Notes: generated by a model not told the origin, from the letters alone. 64,000 nucleotides of DNA from Sphingobium algorifonticola (GCF_004005485.1 NZ_RZUL01000002.1:248001-312000), one strand, 5' to 3'; shown: positions 52,480 to 61,930, numbered from the stretch's first letter. Program-made: numbers and translations.

Positions 52480-53622
52480 TCATCGTTGTACCGACAGCTT
52501 ATACACCATCACATGACGATAAGGTTTTCCGGGATCGACTCGGGCCGAAACGAAGGCGGGCTTGTTGGGCGTGTCGGGAAACTTCTGCGGCTCCAGCGCG
52601 ATGCCGTCTCCCATGCGATAGAGATGGCCTCGCTTGCCGACGAGCGTGCCGTTGAGAAAATTGCCGGCGTAGAATTGCACCCCCGGTTCGGTCGTGAGGA
52701 CGTCCAGAACCCTGCCGGACGCAGGGTCTTCCAGCCGGGCCGCCAGCTCCGGGGTCCGCGTGAGGCCCTTGTCGAGCGCGAAATTATGGTCATATCCGCG
52801 CCCCGCCACGATCTGCGGGTCCTTCCCGTCGCGGATGCCGTCGGCCACGGTACGCGGCGTGCGAAAGTCGAAAACCGTTCCGGCCACCGGCTGCAACGCA
52901 CCCGTCGGAATCAGGGTGGCATCGACCGGCGTATAGGCCTTGGCCGGGATCGTCAGTCGATGCTGAAGGGCACCCTGGCTCGCCCCTTCTCCCGCCAGGT
53001 TGAAAATCGCGTGATTGGTCATGTTGACCACCGTGGGCTTGTCGGTCACCGCGTCGAACGCGATGGTCAATGCACCCGCTTCGTCCAACGTGTAGGTCAC
53101 GGTCACGTCGAGCGTTCCGGGATATCCCGCATCGCCATTGGGGCTGCGATGGGTCAGCACGACTTCGGCGACCGGCCCGCCCTTTGCCGAAACCACCCGC
53201 CACGCGACCCTGTCAAACCCCTTGTCGCCACCGTGCAGCGACTGTCCGTTGTTGTTGGCCGGAAGCGCATAGCGCCGCCCGTCGAGCATGAATGCGGCAT
53301 TGCCGATACGATTGGCGTAGCGGCCGATGGTGGTGCCGAAATAATTGGGGTGATCGACATAGCTTTTGAGATCGTCATAGCCGAGCAGGACATCCGCAAA
53401 CTTGCCCTCGCGATCCGGCCCGATCAGCGATTGCAACGTCGCGCCATAGCTCAGGATTCGGGCGCTGACCCCGGCGCCGTTGCGCAGCGTCACGGCTTCG
53501 ATCTGAGTACCGTCGGCCAGCGTTCCGGCAGGCTCGCGTTTCACTTCGCCTGCAAGCGCAGGCAGGCTTACGCCCAAGGCGATCGCCGCTATGGCCATCC
53601 GGTCGATGTTCATGGTCCTCAT
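52480..53622 (-). CDS. galM: Aldose 1-epimerase (mutarotase), periplasmic
   Basis: A 380-residue exported enzyme that interconverts alpha and beta anomers of aldoses. A signal peptide (AIAAIALGVSLPALAGE) is present, so it acts in the periplasm. Typical blocks are LSYGATLQSLIGPDREG, YFGTTIGRYANRI, NNNGQSLHGGDKGFD, VNMTNHAIFNL (catalytic His; an Ile replaces the common Tyr) and GIALEPQKFPD (catalytic Glu). ATG 53622 or ATG 53613 could be the start. It is divergent from the sugar permease across 107 bases that hold candidate GntR sites. Confidence 0.93.
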   Translation of the reverse strand: MRTMNIDRMAIAAIALGVSLPALAGEVKREPAGTLADGTQIEAVTLRNGAGVSARILSYGATLQSLIGPDREGKFADVLLGYDDLKSYVDHPNYFGTTIGRYANRIGNAAFMLDGRRYALPANNNGQSLHGGDKGFDRVAWRVVSAKGGPVAEVVLTHRSPNGDAGYPGTLDVTVTYTLDEAGALTIAFDAVTDKPTVVNMTNHAIFNLAGEGASQGALQHRLTIPAKAYTPVDATLIPTGALQPVAGTVFDFRTPRTVADGIRDGKDPQIVAGRGYDHNFALDKGLTRTPELAARLEDPASGRVLDVLTTEPGVQFYAGNFLNGTLVGKRGHLYRMGDGIALEPQKFPDTPNKPAFVSARVDPGKPYRHVMVYKLSVQR

Positions 53623-53661
53623 CCCCGCCAGGCGCCGGTTGACGCACCCTTTGCGCTTATA

Positions 53662-53672
53662 TAGTCAGACAA
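53662..53672. promoter_or_regulatory. Candidate FadR-type GntR operator between galM and the sugar permease
   Basis: TAGTCAGACAA fits the general FadR-subfamily pattern TNGTCNGACNA, with a GTC-N-GAC core. It lies 40 bases upstream of galM and 58 upstream of the permease. A weaker relative, TTGTCCGAATC, is at 53706-53716. A FadR-type gene lies at 55051-55785. Binding is inferred. Confidence 0.4.
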
Positions 53673-53729
53673 AATAAGCCGGAGCAAGTCGTTTGACGTA
53701 CGATATTGTCCGAATCAGAGGAGCAGGCA

Positions 53730-55037
53730 GTGGCAGCACCCGTTAATTTAGGTAGCCCCGTGGCGGCACAGCCGCCGACGACGGGGACCAGTTATCGCGC
53801 CGCGTTGACGCTGCTGGCCAGCCTCTTTTTCATGTGGGGCTTCATCACGGTCATCAACGGCACGTTGCTGCCCCATCTGCGCAGCGTGTTCGATCTGTCC
53901 TACACGCAGACCACCTTGATCGAATCGGTCTGGTTCATCGCCTATTTTTTCGCATCGATCCCGTCGGCCAAGCTGATCGAGCGGATCGGTTATCAGAAAT
54001 CGATGGTTGTCGGCCTTGCGATGATGGCGGCAGGCGCACTGGTGATGGTGCCCGCGGCCCGCATCCCCTCCTATGGCGTGACGCTTTTCGCGCTGTTCGT
54101 TATCGCGTGCGGCATCACGCTGTTGCAGGTCGCCGCCAACCCCTATGTCGCGGTCGTCGGCAAGCCGGAAACGGCATCGTCCCGGCTGAACCTGGTGCAG
54201 GCGTTCAACTCCGCTGGTGCGACGCTGGCACCGCTGTTCGGCGGCTATCTCATTCTCGGTCGCACGACATCGGGGACAGCCGCCGCCGGGGCTGCGGCGC
54301 TCACCCCGGCCGAGCGGCTGGCCGACGCGCAGTCGGTCGTGCTGCCCTATATGATCGTGGCGGCGGTGCTGGCCGTGCTGGCGGTAGTCATTGCGCGTTT
54401 TCCCTTGCCTGCGATGGGCGCTGCGACGCAGCGGTCGGCGAAGGCCGATCGCAAGGATCAGTCGCTCTGGGCGCATCGCAATCTGGTGTTCGGCGTCCCG
54501 GCGATCTTCATCTATCTGATCGCGGAAATCGGCGTCGGCAATCTGTTCATCAATTTTGTCAGCCAGCCCGACATCGGCAATCTGACGCATCAGCAGGCGT
54601 CAAATTATCTGTTCCTGCTGTGGGGCGGCATGATGGTCGGCAGGCTGATCGGCGCGTTTGCGATGCAGAAAGTCGATGCGGGCCACGCGCTTGCCGTCGC
54701 GAGTATCGGGGCGGCGATCGTCATGCTCGTTGCGACGTTCACCACCGGCCATGTCGCGATGTGGGCCCTGATATCAGTGGGCCTGTTCCATTCGATCATG
54801 TTTCCCACGATCTTCACGCTCGGCATTCGTGGTCTCGGCCCGCTGACGGAGGAAGGATCGGGGCTGCTCATCATGGCGATCGCGGGCGGCGCGCTGGTGG
54901 TCGTGCAGGGCTGGCTGGCGGATATTTACGGTTTGCAGACGTCATTCCTGCTGACCGCGGCCTGCGAACTCTACATCCTGTTCTATGCGCTGTGGGGGTC
55001 AAAGCCCACCGCGGCTTTGCCCGAACAGCGGTTGTAA
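53730..55037 (+). CDS. Sugar MFS permease, FucP/GluP-like
   Basis: A 435-residue inner-membrane symporter with twelve predicted transmembrane helices. It matches the FucP (fucose, glucose, galactose) group: FFMWGFITVINGTLLPHLRSVFDLSYTQ, CGITLLQVAANPYVAVVGKPETASSRLNLVQAFNSAGATLAP and SIMFPTIFTLGIRGLGPLTEEGSGLLIMAIAGGA. GTG 53730 is the best start: AGAGGAG lies six bases before it. A TTG at 53706 would add eight residues. Its neighbours suggest galactose, glucose or arabinose as substrate. Confidence 0.92.
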   Translation: MAAPVNLGSPVAAQPPTTGTSYRAALTLLASLFFMWGFITVINGTLLPHLRSVFDLSYTQTTLIESVWFIAYFFASIPSAKLIERIGYQKSMVVGLAMMAAGALVMVPAARIPSYGVTLFALFVIACGITLLQVAANPYVAVVGKPETASSRLNLVQAFNSAGATLAPLFGGYLILGRTTSGTAAAGAAALTPAERLADAQSVVLPYMIVAAVLAVLAVVIARFPLPAMGAATQRSAKADRKDQSLWAHRNLVFGVPAIFIYLIAEIGVGNLFINFVSQPDIGNLTHQQASNYLFLLWGGMMVGRLIGAFAMQKVDAGHALAVASIGAAIVMLVATFTTGHVAMWALISVGLFHSIMFPTIFTLGIRGLGPLTEEGSGLLIMAIAGGALVVVQGWLADIYGLQTSFLLTAACELYILFYALWGSKPTAALPEQRL

Positions 55038-55050
55038 CGCCGCACCGGCG

Positions 55051-55785
55051 CTATTGCGCCATCGAAGTCTGGGTGTCGTCCAGCGCCTGATCGACCAGCA
55101 GGCGCATGGCCTCGGATGCGGCCGCAGCATCACCGGCGGCAATGGCGTCCAGCACCGCGCGGTGATCGGGTATCGGATTGCGTGGCAATATGCGGGCGCG
55201 CAGTTTGAACTGTGTGGTCCAGGTGACGGCTGCTCCAATGCTGGCGCTCAACACCATCAGCGCATCATTGCGCGTCGCCCGCAATATCGCATCGTGGAAA
55301 TCGCGGTCGGCCGCCCGCCCGGCGTCGGTCGCCAGCGAGTGACGCGACATGCCTGCCAGCGCCTCCTTCATGGCTTTCAGATCGTCGCGCGTGCGGCGTT
55401 CGGCGGCCAGTGCGGCGGCGGCCGGTTCGATGATTCCCCGCAGTTCGAACAGCGACCGGATGAAGGTGATGTCCGGCTCCCCGGCAAAGGCCCAGGCGAG
55501 CACTTCGGGATCCAGAAGGTTCCAGCGGCTGCGCGGCAGCACCCGCGTCCCCGCCTTGGGGCGGCTTTCCACCAGCCCTTTGGCGGTCAAGACCTGCACC
55601 GCTTCGCGATAGGCGCTGCGCGATACGTCGAGGGCTTCGGAAAAAGCGACTTCGCCCGACAATATGTCGCCCGGTGCGAATTCGCCGGACAGGATGGCGA
55701 CTCCCAGTTTGTGGGCGATGGCACCGTGCAGACGGCGCCCAGTACCACGCGGCTTTTTCGTCTTCACTGCGTCCGCGTTGCTCAC
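55051..55785 (-). CDS. GntR-family regulator, FadR subfamily
   Basis: A 244-residue regulator. The N-terminal winged helix-turn-helix reads LGVAILSGEFAPGDILSGEVAFSEALDVSRSAYREAVQVLTAKGLVESRPKAGTRV, and the C-terminal FCD domain has helices with metal-binding residues in RDFHDAILRATRNDAL and PDHRAVLDAI. It is convergent with the permease gene and divergent from the oxidative sugar genes, so it probably represses both in the absence of a sugar acid. An 11-base palindrome found in the divergent gap is repeated inside its own coding sequence. Confidence 0.92.
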   Translation of the reverse strand: MSNADAVKTKKPRGTGRRLHGAIAHKLGVAILSGEFAPGDILSGEVAFSEALDVSRSAYREAVQVLTAKGLVESRPKAGTRVLPRSRWNLLDPEVLAWAFAGEPDITFIRSLFELRGIIEPAAAALAAERRTRDDLKAMKEALAGMSRHSLATDAGRAADRDFHDAILRATRNDALMVLSASIGAAVTWTTQFKLRARILPRNPIPDHRAVLDAIAAGDAAAASEAMRLLVDQALDDTQTSMAQ

Positions 55786-55877
55786 CCCGTCTGCCTCCTC
55801 GGCCTGTGCCTATCACCCGTGCCACGCAATCTCAAACATGGCATAGGGGACATGAGAGATTGCAATACCGCCGCCGA

Positions 55878-55888
55878 GACAATATGTC
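55878..55888. promoter_or_regulatory. Palindrome GACAATATGTC upstream of the oxidative sugar genes
   Basis: GACA-ATA-TGTC lies 23 bases before the aldehyde dehydrogenase start and 93 before the GntR start. The same 11 bases recur at 55658-55668 inside the GntR gene. The flanking TGTCCGAGTAA resembles the GTC-N-GA sites near the permease. Candidate regulator site. Confidence 0.4.
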
Positions 55889-55910
55889 CGAGTAAATAGA
55901 AGAGGATTTC

Positions 55911-57455
55911 ATGAACGATCAACATGTAACCGAACGCGCCGTATTTCATTCGGTGGATGCCGCGACCGGAGAGGCCTTTGGTCCCGGCTTTGCGGTGGAC
56001 GATGCCGCCGCCGTGGATGCGGCCTGCGCGGCTGCCGATGCGGCATTTGACGTCTATCGGGCCACGGACGCGGGCGCGCGCGCCGCGTTTCTCGAACGCA
56101 TCGGCGAAGAGATCGTCGGGATCGGCGACGATCTGATCGTGACGGCGATGCGCGAAAGCGGTTTGCCGCGGGCGCGGCTGGAAGGTGAGCGCGGGCGCAC
56201 CGTCGGCCAGCTCAAAATGTTCGCCGGGGTGCTGCGTACCGGTGCGTGGCAGGGGGTTCGCATCGATCCTGCGCTTCCCGACCGCCAGCCGCTGCCCCGG
56301 CCCGACCTGCGCCTGCGCATGGTTCCGCTCGGTCCGGTTGCCGTATTCGGCGCATCGAACTTTCCGCTCGCTTTCTCGACCGCTGGCGGCGACACCGCCG
56401 CGGCACTCGCGGCCGGTTGCCCCGTCGTCGTGAAAGGCCATCCGGCCCATCCGGCGACCGGCGCATTGGTTGCCGACGCGATCCGCCGGGCCGTTGCCGC
56501 AAGTGGCCTGCCCGAGGGGGTGTTCGGCCATCTCGTTGGCCCCGGCAATGATCTGGGCAGTGCGCTGGTCAAGGATCCACGCATCACCGCCGTCGGCTTT
56601 ACCGGTTCCCGCGCCGGCGGATTGGCGCTGGTCAGGCTCGCGCAGGCGCGCGACGTGCCGATCCCGGTCTATGCCGAAATGTCGAGCATCAATCCCGTCC
56701 TGCTGCTGCCCGAAGCCCTACGGTCGCGCGGGGCGGCACTGGGCACGGCCTTCGTCGGCTCGCTGACCATGGGCGCGGGCCAGTTCTGCACCAACCCGGG
56801 CATCGTGCTCGCCATCGAAGGCGAAGGGCTGGACAGCTTCATGACGGCGGCGGCCGAGGCTTTGGCCGGGGCGAATGCCGCGACGATGCTGACCGGCGGG
56901 ATCAAGACAGCCTATGAATCGGGTGTCACGCACTTGGCGCAGCATGATGCGGTCGAAACTGTCGCACGGGGCTGCGCGCCTTGTGGCACGGGTGAGGCGC
57001 AAGCCGCCCTGTTCGCGACGGGGGCGAAGCAGTTCCTGGCCGACAGCGCGCTCGGCAACGAAGTATTCGGCGCGTCCTCCCTTCTGGTGCGCTGTGCCGA
57101 TGAACAGGAATTGCGCAGCGTTCTGGGCGCACTCGAAGGACAGCTCACGGCCACGGTGCAGATGGATGACGGCGATACCGATCTGGCTGCGCGGCTGCTC
57201 CCCTTGCTGGAGAGAAAGGCCGGGCGCATCCTGGCCAATGGCTGGCCCACCGGGGTCGAGGTGGCGCATGCGATGGTGCATGGTGGCCCGTTCCCCGCGA
57301 CGTCGGATGGGCGCACGACATCGGTCGGCAGCCTGGCGATAGACCGTTTCCTCCGGCCGGTTTCCTACCAGAATCTGCCTGCGGCGTTGCTGCCTGCTTC
57401 CGTGCGCGATGACACCGCCGTGCCTCGTATGGTCGACGGCGTTTTCACGCGCTGA
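55911..57455 (+). CDS. 2,5-dioxovalerate (alpha-ketoglutarate semialdehyde) dehydrogenase
   Basis: A 514-residue aldehyde dehydrogenase. Key residues are Cys293 in [10 protein letters not shown] and Glu256 in [45 protein letters not shown] is the signature of the dioxovalerate dehydrogenase group. It oxidizes ketoglutarate semialdehyde to 2-oxoglutarate, the last step of the non-phosphorylating oxidative pentose (Weimberg) and related sugar-acid routes. AGAGGA precedes the ATG. It leads a plus-strand run with the dehydratase and sugar dehydrogenase genes. Confidence 0.92.
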   Translation: MNDQHVTERAVFHSVDAATGEAFGPGFAVDDAAAVDAACAAADAAFDVYRATDAGARAAFLERIGEEIVGIGDDLIVTAMRESGLPRARLEGERGRTVGQLKMFAGVLRTGAWQGVRIDPALPDRQPLPRPDLRLRMVPLGPVAVFGASNFPLAFSTAGGDTAAALAAGCPVVVKGHPAHPATGALVADAIRRAVAASGLPEGVFGHLVGPGNDLGSALVKDPRITAVGFTGSRAGGLALVRLAQARDVPIPVYAEMSSINPVLLLPEALRSRGAALGTAFVGSLTMGAGQFCTNPGIVLAIEGEGLDSFMTAAAEALAGANAATMLTGGIKTAYESGVTHLAQHDAVETVARGCAPCGTGEAQAALFATGAKQFLADSALGNEVFGASSLLVRCADEQELRSVLGALEGQLTATVQMDDGDTDLAARLLPLLERKAGRILANGWPTGVEVAHAMVHGGPFPATSDGRTTSVGSLAIDRFLRPVSYQNLPAALLPASVRDDTAVPRMVDGVFTR

Positions 57456-57501
57456 ACGGTACAAGGTGACCGTAACGGCGGCACCGATCTGGGAGAAGAG
57501 C

Positions 57502-58521
57502 ATGACCTTGCGCCTGCTTCAGCACCGTTCCGAAGATGGTAGGCGATCGGTGATCGCCGCCACTAAGGCCGGTGCCTGGTTTCTGGCGGGCGCAACAACC
57601 GTGCGTGCGCTCGCGGCCCGCGCGATCGCCGAAGGGATTACCCTCACTGACGTGGTTGCCGCGACGGCACCCGGTCCGGCAGTGGACATCGCGGCCGAAC
57701 TGGCGGCTAATCGCCTGATCGCGCCGATCGATCATGAAGACCCGGCCCATCTGGTCATGAGTGGCACGGGTCTCACCCATCTCGGCTCGGCGGAGGGTCG
57801 CGACCAGATGCATCGTGCCGCCGCTGCCGCCGCCCAATCCGGCACGGCGTCGTCAGGGGCGGGGCAAACCGATTCGATGCGGATGTTCCTGGAAGGCGTC
57901 GTCGGCGGGAAGCCCGCTGCGGGCGAGACCGGGCAGCAGCCCGAATGGTTCTATAAGGGCGATGGCACCGCCCTCGTAGCGCCGGGCGCGCCGCTCAGCA
58001 TGCCCGCCTTCGCGCAGGATGGCGGCGAGGAGCCGGAGCTTGCCGGCATCTATCTGATCGGGCCGGATGGCACTCCGTTCCGCCTTGGCCTCTGCGTCGC
58101 CAATGAGTTCAGCGATCACGTCACGGAGCGGCACAATTATCTGTGGCTGGCGCATTCCAAACTGCGCCAGGCGTCGCTCGGCCCGGAGTTGCTGGTGGGT
58201 GCCGTGCCGGAACATGTCGAAGGCACAAGCCGCATCCTGCGCGACGGGGCCACGCTCTGGGAAAAGCCGTTCCTGTCCGGCGAGGCGAACATGTCGCACA
58301 GCTTCGCCAATCTGGAGGCGCATCATTTCAAATATCCGCTGTTCCGTCGTCCGGGCGACGTGCATGTCCATTTCTTCGGCACCGCGACGCTCTCCTTCTC
58401 CGATGGCGTGAAGACGCGCGAAGGCGATATGTTCGAAATCGAAGCTGCGCCGTTCACGCTCCCGTTGCGAAACCCGCTTGCACGCGCCGCGTCCGAGACG
58501 GTTCAGGTGCAGGTGCTTTGA
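57502..58521 (+). CDS. FAH-family sugar-acid dehydratase (AraD1/GguC-like)
   Basis: A 339-residue protein of the fumarylacetoacetate-hydrolase superfamily, AraD1 group, which dehydrates 2-keto-3-deoxy-L-arabonate (or its D-xylonate equivalent) to ketoglutarate semialdehyde. Blocks include EWFYKGDGTALVAPGAPLSM, EEPELAGIYLIGPDGTPFRLG and the metal-site region CVANEFSDHVTERHNYLWLAHSKLRQASLGPELL. ATG 57502 has GGGAGAAGAG directly upstream. Being beside ketoglutarate semialdehyde dehydrogenase supports the role. The exact sugar acid is inferred. Confidence 0.86.
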   Translation: MTLRLLQHRSEDGRRSVIAATKAGAWFLAGATTVRALAARAIAEGITLTDVVAATAPGPAVDIAAELAANRLIAPIDHEDPAHLVMSGTGLTHLGSAEGRDQMHRAAAAAAQSGTASSGAGQTDSMRMFLEGVVGGKPAAGETGQQPEWFYKGDGTALVAPGAPLSMPAFAQDGGEEPELAGIYLIGPDGTPFRLGLCVANEFSDHVTERHNYLWLAHSKLRQASLGPELLVGAVPEHVEGTSRILRDGATLWEKPFLSGEANMSHSFANLEAHHFKYPLFRRPGDVHVHFFGTATLSFSDGVKTREGDMFEIEAAPFTLPLRNPLARAASETVQVQVL

Positions 58522-59447
58522 TGGACCCGATCCGTATTGCGGTCGTCGGCATGGGCAAGATCGCGCGCGATCAGCATTTGCCCGCGATTTCGGGCAATGT
58601 CGCGTTCGGGCTTGCGGCGACCGTCAGCCCCGATGACGCGGGCATCACCGGGGTCCCCCATCACGCCTCGCTCGATGCTCTGCTGGCGGACGGACCGGCC
58701 GTTGACGCCGTCGCGCTCTGCACACCGCCGCAAGTGCGTTATGCGCTCGCATCGCAGGCGCTGGCGCGGGGCATGCATGTGTTCCTGGAAAAGCCACCCG
58801 GCGCAACCTTGTCGGAAGTCGCCGTGCTGGAGGATCAGGCGCAAAAGACGGGCGCAAGCCTGTTCGCGGCCTGGCATTCGCGCTTTGCGGCCGGGGTTGC
58901 CCCGGCACGCGCCTGGCTGTCCGACCGGCGCGTCGATCGTGTCACGATCGTCTGGCGCGAAGATGTGCGGGTGTGGCATCCGGGACAGGCCTGGATATGG
59001 GAGCCCGGCGGCCTCGGCGTGTTCGACCCCGGTATCAATGCGTTGTCGATTGCCACATGGATTCTGCCCCGTCCCTTTTTCCTCGAATCGGCAACGCTCG
59101 CCCTGCCGGGCAATCGCGCCGCGCCGATTGCGGCCGATATCCTGTTTCGCGATTCGCGCGGCGCGCCGATTACGATGGACCTCGACTGGCGGCAGACCGG
59201 CCCGCAAAGCTGGGATATCGTCGTCGATACCGACGCAGGGACGCTGCGGCTGGCCAATGGCGGGGCGGTGCTGACCTTGCCCAGCGGCACCGACCATGCC
59301 GAGGATCGTGAATATCCCGGCCTCTACGCGCGTTTCGCCACGCTGATCCACACCGGGCGGAGCGAAGTCGATACCGCGCCGCTGCGGCTGGTCGCCGACG
59401 CGTTTCTGCGCGGCACACGTCTTGCCGTCGAGGATTTCGATGATTGA
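58521..59447 (+). CDS. Gfo/Idh/MocA-family galactose/L-arabinose 1-dehydrogenase
   Basis: A 308-residue NAD(P)-dependent sugar dehydrogenase that oxidizes D-galactose or L-arabinose to the lactone, the first step of the oxidative route. The nucleotide fold starts at RIAVVGMGKIARDQHLPAI, the Gfo/Idh motif with its catalytic Lys is HVFLEKPPGATLSE, and WREDVRVWHPGQAWIWEPGGLGVFDPGINAL is typical of galactose dehydrogenases. The ATG overlaps the dehydratase stop by one base (TGATG), so the three genes form one unit. Confidence 0.9.
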   Translation: MDPIRIAVVGMGKIARDQHLPAISGNVAFGLAATVSPDDAGITGVPHHASLDALLADGPAVDAVALCTPPQVRYALASQALARGMHVFLEKPPGATLSEVAVLEDQAQKTGASLFAAWHSRFAAGVAPARAWLSDRRVDRVTIVWREDVRVWHPGQAWIWEPGGLGVFDPGINALSIATWILPRPFFLESATLALPGNRAAPIAADILFRDSRGAPITMDLDWRQTGPQSWDIVVDTDAGTLRLANGGAVLTLPSGTDHAEDREYPGLYARFATLIHTGRSEVDTAPLRLVADAFLRGTRLAVEDFDD

Positions 59448-59705
59448 GTGCATCCGGGCAGCGTGCTTGCCGGTCCGGCATTCCGGTGTCGCATATGATC
59501 GGCACGCCCTAGCTATCCGGCGGGCGCGACGGATTCGCGTTATTGCTTTGGAATGCGGGCGGAGCTCCAGATTTCGGATTGCTTCGTGTTGACGGTCCTC
59601 TGGTCTGACGAGGGTTAACGAGGCCTCGCTGTCCGACGATCGCGATCCTGATGCATCCGGCGGGCCGGGAAAGGCGGCAAGACCGGTTCCTTCGCCGGGG
59701 GCCGT

Positions 59706-60368
59706 TCAGTGCATGGTGTTCGGGCGGCCGTCCAGCCGCCGTCCGATCCAGACACACAGATAGATAAGCGGCGGCACCAGCAGCGCAGACAGCGTGACCT
59801 TCGCAATCATCTGGCCCAGCATCAGTTCACCGATGGGAAAGACGCCCCAGAAGGCCAGGCTGATGAAGATCAGCGTATCGACTGCCTGGCTCAGCACCCC
59901 GGCAATCGCGCCGCGCAGCCAGAGCAAGCCGCCTTCGCCGCGCCGCAGCGCGTCGAAAATCGTGACATTGAGCGTCTGCGACACGCCATAAGCGGCAATC
60001 CCCGCCAGCATCAGGCGCGGCGACTGGCTGAGTACCAGCTGGAACCCTTCCAGCCGCGCGGCTTCCATGCTGGGCGCGGCAGGCAGAGCCAGCACCAGCT
60101 CGAACAGCACGATCGCGAAGATTAGCGGAATGAAGCCGAACCGTACCAGCCGGTTGGCAATAGCGCGGCCATGCAGTTCCGCCATCGCGCTGGAGATGAC
60201 GACCAGCAGCAGGAAGGCGAAGATACCCGATTCGACGGACAGCGGCCCCACGCTGGCCTGCTTGTTTCCCAGCACACCCGCGATGCAGGTCATGCCGCCA
60301 TACAGCACGGAAAAGACGAAAAGCGAGCGCGGCACAGTAGCAGCGGCTGCGGAAACGGGAGCGGACAT
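59706..60368 (-). CDS. VUT-family (YhhQ-like) transporter, possible queuosine precursor importer
   Basis: A 220-residue inner-membrane protein with about six transmembrane helices. It matches the VUT (DUF165) family: FSVLYGGMTCIAGVLGNKQ near the start, AAYGVSQTLNVTIFDALRR and IAGVLSQAVDTLIFISLAFWG. Family members such as E. coli YhhQ import preQ0/preQ1, precursors of queuosine. ATG 60368 precedes the first helix. I saw no preQ1 riboswitch in the 306 bases upstream, which hold only hairpin repeats. The 258 bases after the gene (59448-59705) hold nothing I can identify. Confidence 0.85.
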   Translation of the reverse strand: MSAPVSAAAATVPRSLFVFSVLYGGMTCIAGVLGNKQASVGPLSVESGIFAFLLLVVISSAMAELHGRAIANRLVRFGFIPLIFAIVLFELVLALPAAPSMEAARLEGFQLVLSQSPRLMLAGIAAYGVSQTLNVTIFDALRRGEGGLLWLRGAIAGVLSQAVDTLIFISLAFWGVFPIGELMLGQMIAKVTLSALLVPPLIYLCVWIGRRLDGRPNTMH

Positions 60369-60420
60369 CCCCGTTTCATATCGGCTTTTGCGGAAAGGGG
60401 AAGGGCGGGGGTGCAACTAA

Positions 60421-60576
60421 GCCCTTCTCCTTCAGGGGAGTGACACCCTCTAAAACTCCCCTCCCTTGAAAGGGAGGGGCCGGGGGTGGGTGCGATGGCA
60501 CAGCAATTGCTGGCGAAGCCAATTGGTGCCGCGGACATCCCCCACCCCGACCCCTCCCCTGAAGGGGGGAAGGGCT
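60421..60576. repeat. Family A hairpin repeats in the divergent gap (60369-60674)
   Basis: The 306-base gap between the VUT gene and the nucleoside transporter gene is mostly repeats. One hairpin has arms CCCCTCCCTT and AAGGGAGGGG (60458-60479); an inverted, shorter relative with CCCCTCCCC and GGGG arms is at 60551-60568; and a partial copy lies at 60421-60440. They are related to the 93-base element at 18371. Confidence 0.8.
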
Positions 60577-60674
60577 CAATCTTTGGGCACTAGCCCAATC
60601 GGCGTCGCCCTGTATAAAACGCGTACTGCCGGGGGCACCGGCGCTGTTCCGTTCCGTCGCATCCGAAAGCATCC

Positions 60675-61913
60675 ATGACCAGATTTCTGATCGGCCTCGC
60701 TGGCATCGCGCTTATTCTTGCCATTGCCTTTGGCCTGTCGTCCAACCGCCGCGCGATCCGTCTGCGCATCGTCGGCGCGGCCTTCGCATTGCAGGCGGGG
60801 ATCGCCGTGCTGGTGCTTTACGTACCTGCGGGCAAGGCCGTCATTGCAGGCATGTCGCGCGGCGTCGCCAATCTGCTGGGCTATGCGCAGGCGGGCACGG
60901 ACTTTATCTTCGGCCCGCTCGCGAAGCCCGAAATCGGCGGCGCGAGCTTCGCCATCGCTGCGCTGCCGGTCATCATCTTCTTCGCCAGCCTCGTCTCGAT
61001 CCTCTATTATATCGGCGTGATGCAACTGGTGGTCCGCTGGGTCGGCGGCGCGATTCAGTGGGTGATCGGCGTGTCCAAGGTCGAATCCCTGTGCGCGGCC
61101 GCCAATATCTTCGTGGGGCAGAGCGAAAGCCCGCTCGTCATCCGCCCCTATCTGGCGGGGCTTACCCCGGCGCAGCTTTTCACGGTGATGACGTCGGGCA
61201 TGGCGGGGGTCGCGGGAACGATCCTCGCTGCCTACGCCTCGATGGGGATCAAGATCGACTATCTGCTCGCGGCCAGCTTCATGGCGGCGCCCGGCGGCAT
61301 ATTGATGGCGAAGATCATGATGCCGGACAATCCCGACGATCCGCAGGTCGATCCCGTCATCCTGCCAGAAGGGAGCCATGACGAGGAGCGCGCGGCGAAC
61401 ATCATCCAGGCTGCGGCACAGGGGGCGCAGACCGGCGTGAAGCTGGCGGTAGCCGTCGGCGCGATGGTGCTGGCGTTCGTGGCGCTGGTGGCGCTGGCCA
61501 ACGGCCTGCTCGGCGGGGTCGGCGCATGGTTCGGCTATCCGGCGCTCAGCTTCCAGCAGATATTGGGCTATCTCTTCTCGCCGATCATGTATCTGCTCAA
61601 CATTCCATGGACGGAGGCGCAGGTGGCTGGCGGCCTGTTCGGCACGAAAGTCGTGCTGAACGAGTTCGTCGCCTATATCCAGCTCGGCACGGTGCAGGGC
61701 ACGCTGTCGCCCGCGACCGTCGCGATCGTCACCTTTGCGTTATGCGGTTTCGCCAATTTCAGCTCGATCGCGATCCAGATGGCAGTCACAGGTAACTTGG
61801 CCCCCAACCAGCGCCCGATGATCGCGAAGCTGGGGATCAAGGCGCTGGTCGCAGGCAGCCTCGCCAATCTGATGAGCGCGGCACTGGCGGGCATGATGCT
61901 GGGGATGGGATAG
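60675..61913 (+). CDS. nupC: Concentrative nucleoside transporter
   Basis: A 412-residue inner-membrane symporter of the CNT/NupC family, with about eight to ten hydrophobic spans. The hallmark substrate-site motifs are readable: [21 protein letters not shown] and [23 protein letters not shown], then [11 protein letters not shown] and [21 protein letters not shown] near the end. It moves nucleosides inward with protons or sodium. It has no partner gene here and is convergent with the helix-hairpin-helix protein gene. Confidence 0.93.
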   Translation: MTRFLIGLAGIALILAIAFGLSSNRRAIRLRIVGAAFALQAGIAVLVLYVPAGKAVIAGMSRGVANLLGYAQAGTDFIFGPLAKPEIGGASFAIAALPVIIFFASLVSILYYIGVMQLVVRWVGGAIQWVIGVSKVESLCAAANIFVGQSESPLVIRPYLAGLTPAQLFTVMTSGMAGVAGTILAAYASMGIKIDYLLAASFMAAPGGILMAKIMMPDNPDDPQVDPVILPEGSHDEERAANIIQAAAQGAQTGVKLAVAVGAMVLAFVALVALANGLLGGVGAWFGYPALSFQQILGYLFSPIMYLLNIPWTEAQVAGGLFGTKVVLNEFVAYIQLGTVQGTLSPATVAIVTFALCGFANFSSIAIQMAVTGNLAPNQRPMIAKLGIKALVAGSLANLMSAALAGMMLGMG

Positions 61914-61930
61914 GCCTGCCTCACAAAGGT

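Noticed and set aside
60369..60674. preQ1 riboswitch upstream of the VUT/YhhQ-like transporter
   Set aside because: The region is filled by GC-rich hairpin repeats and I could find no preQ1 aptamer pattern.
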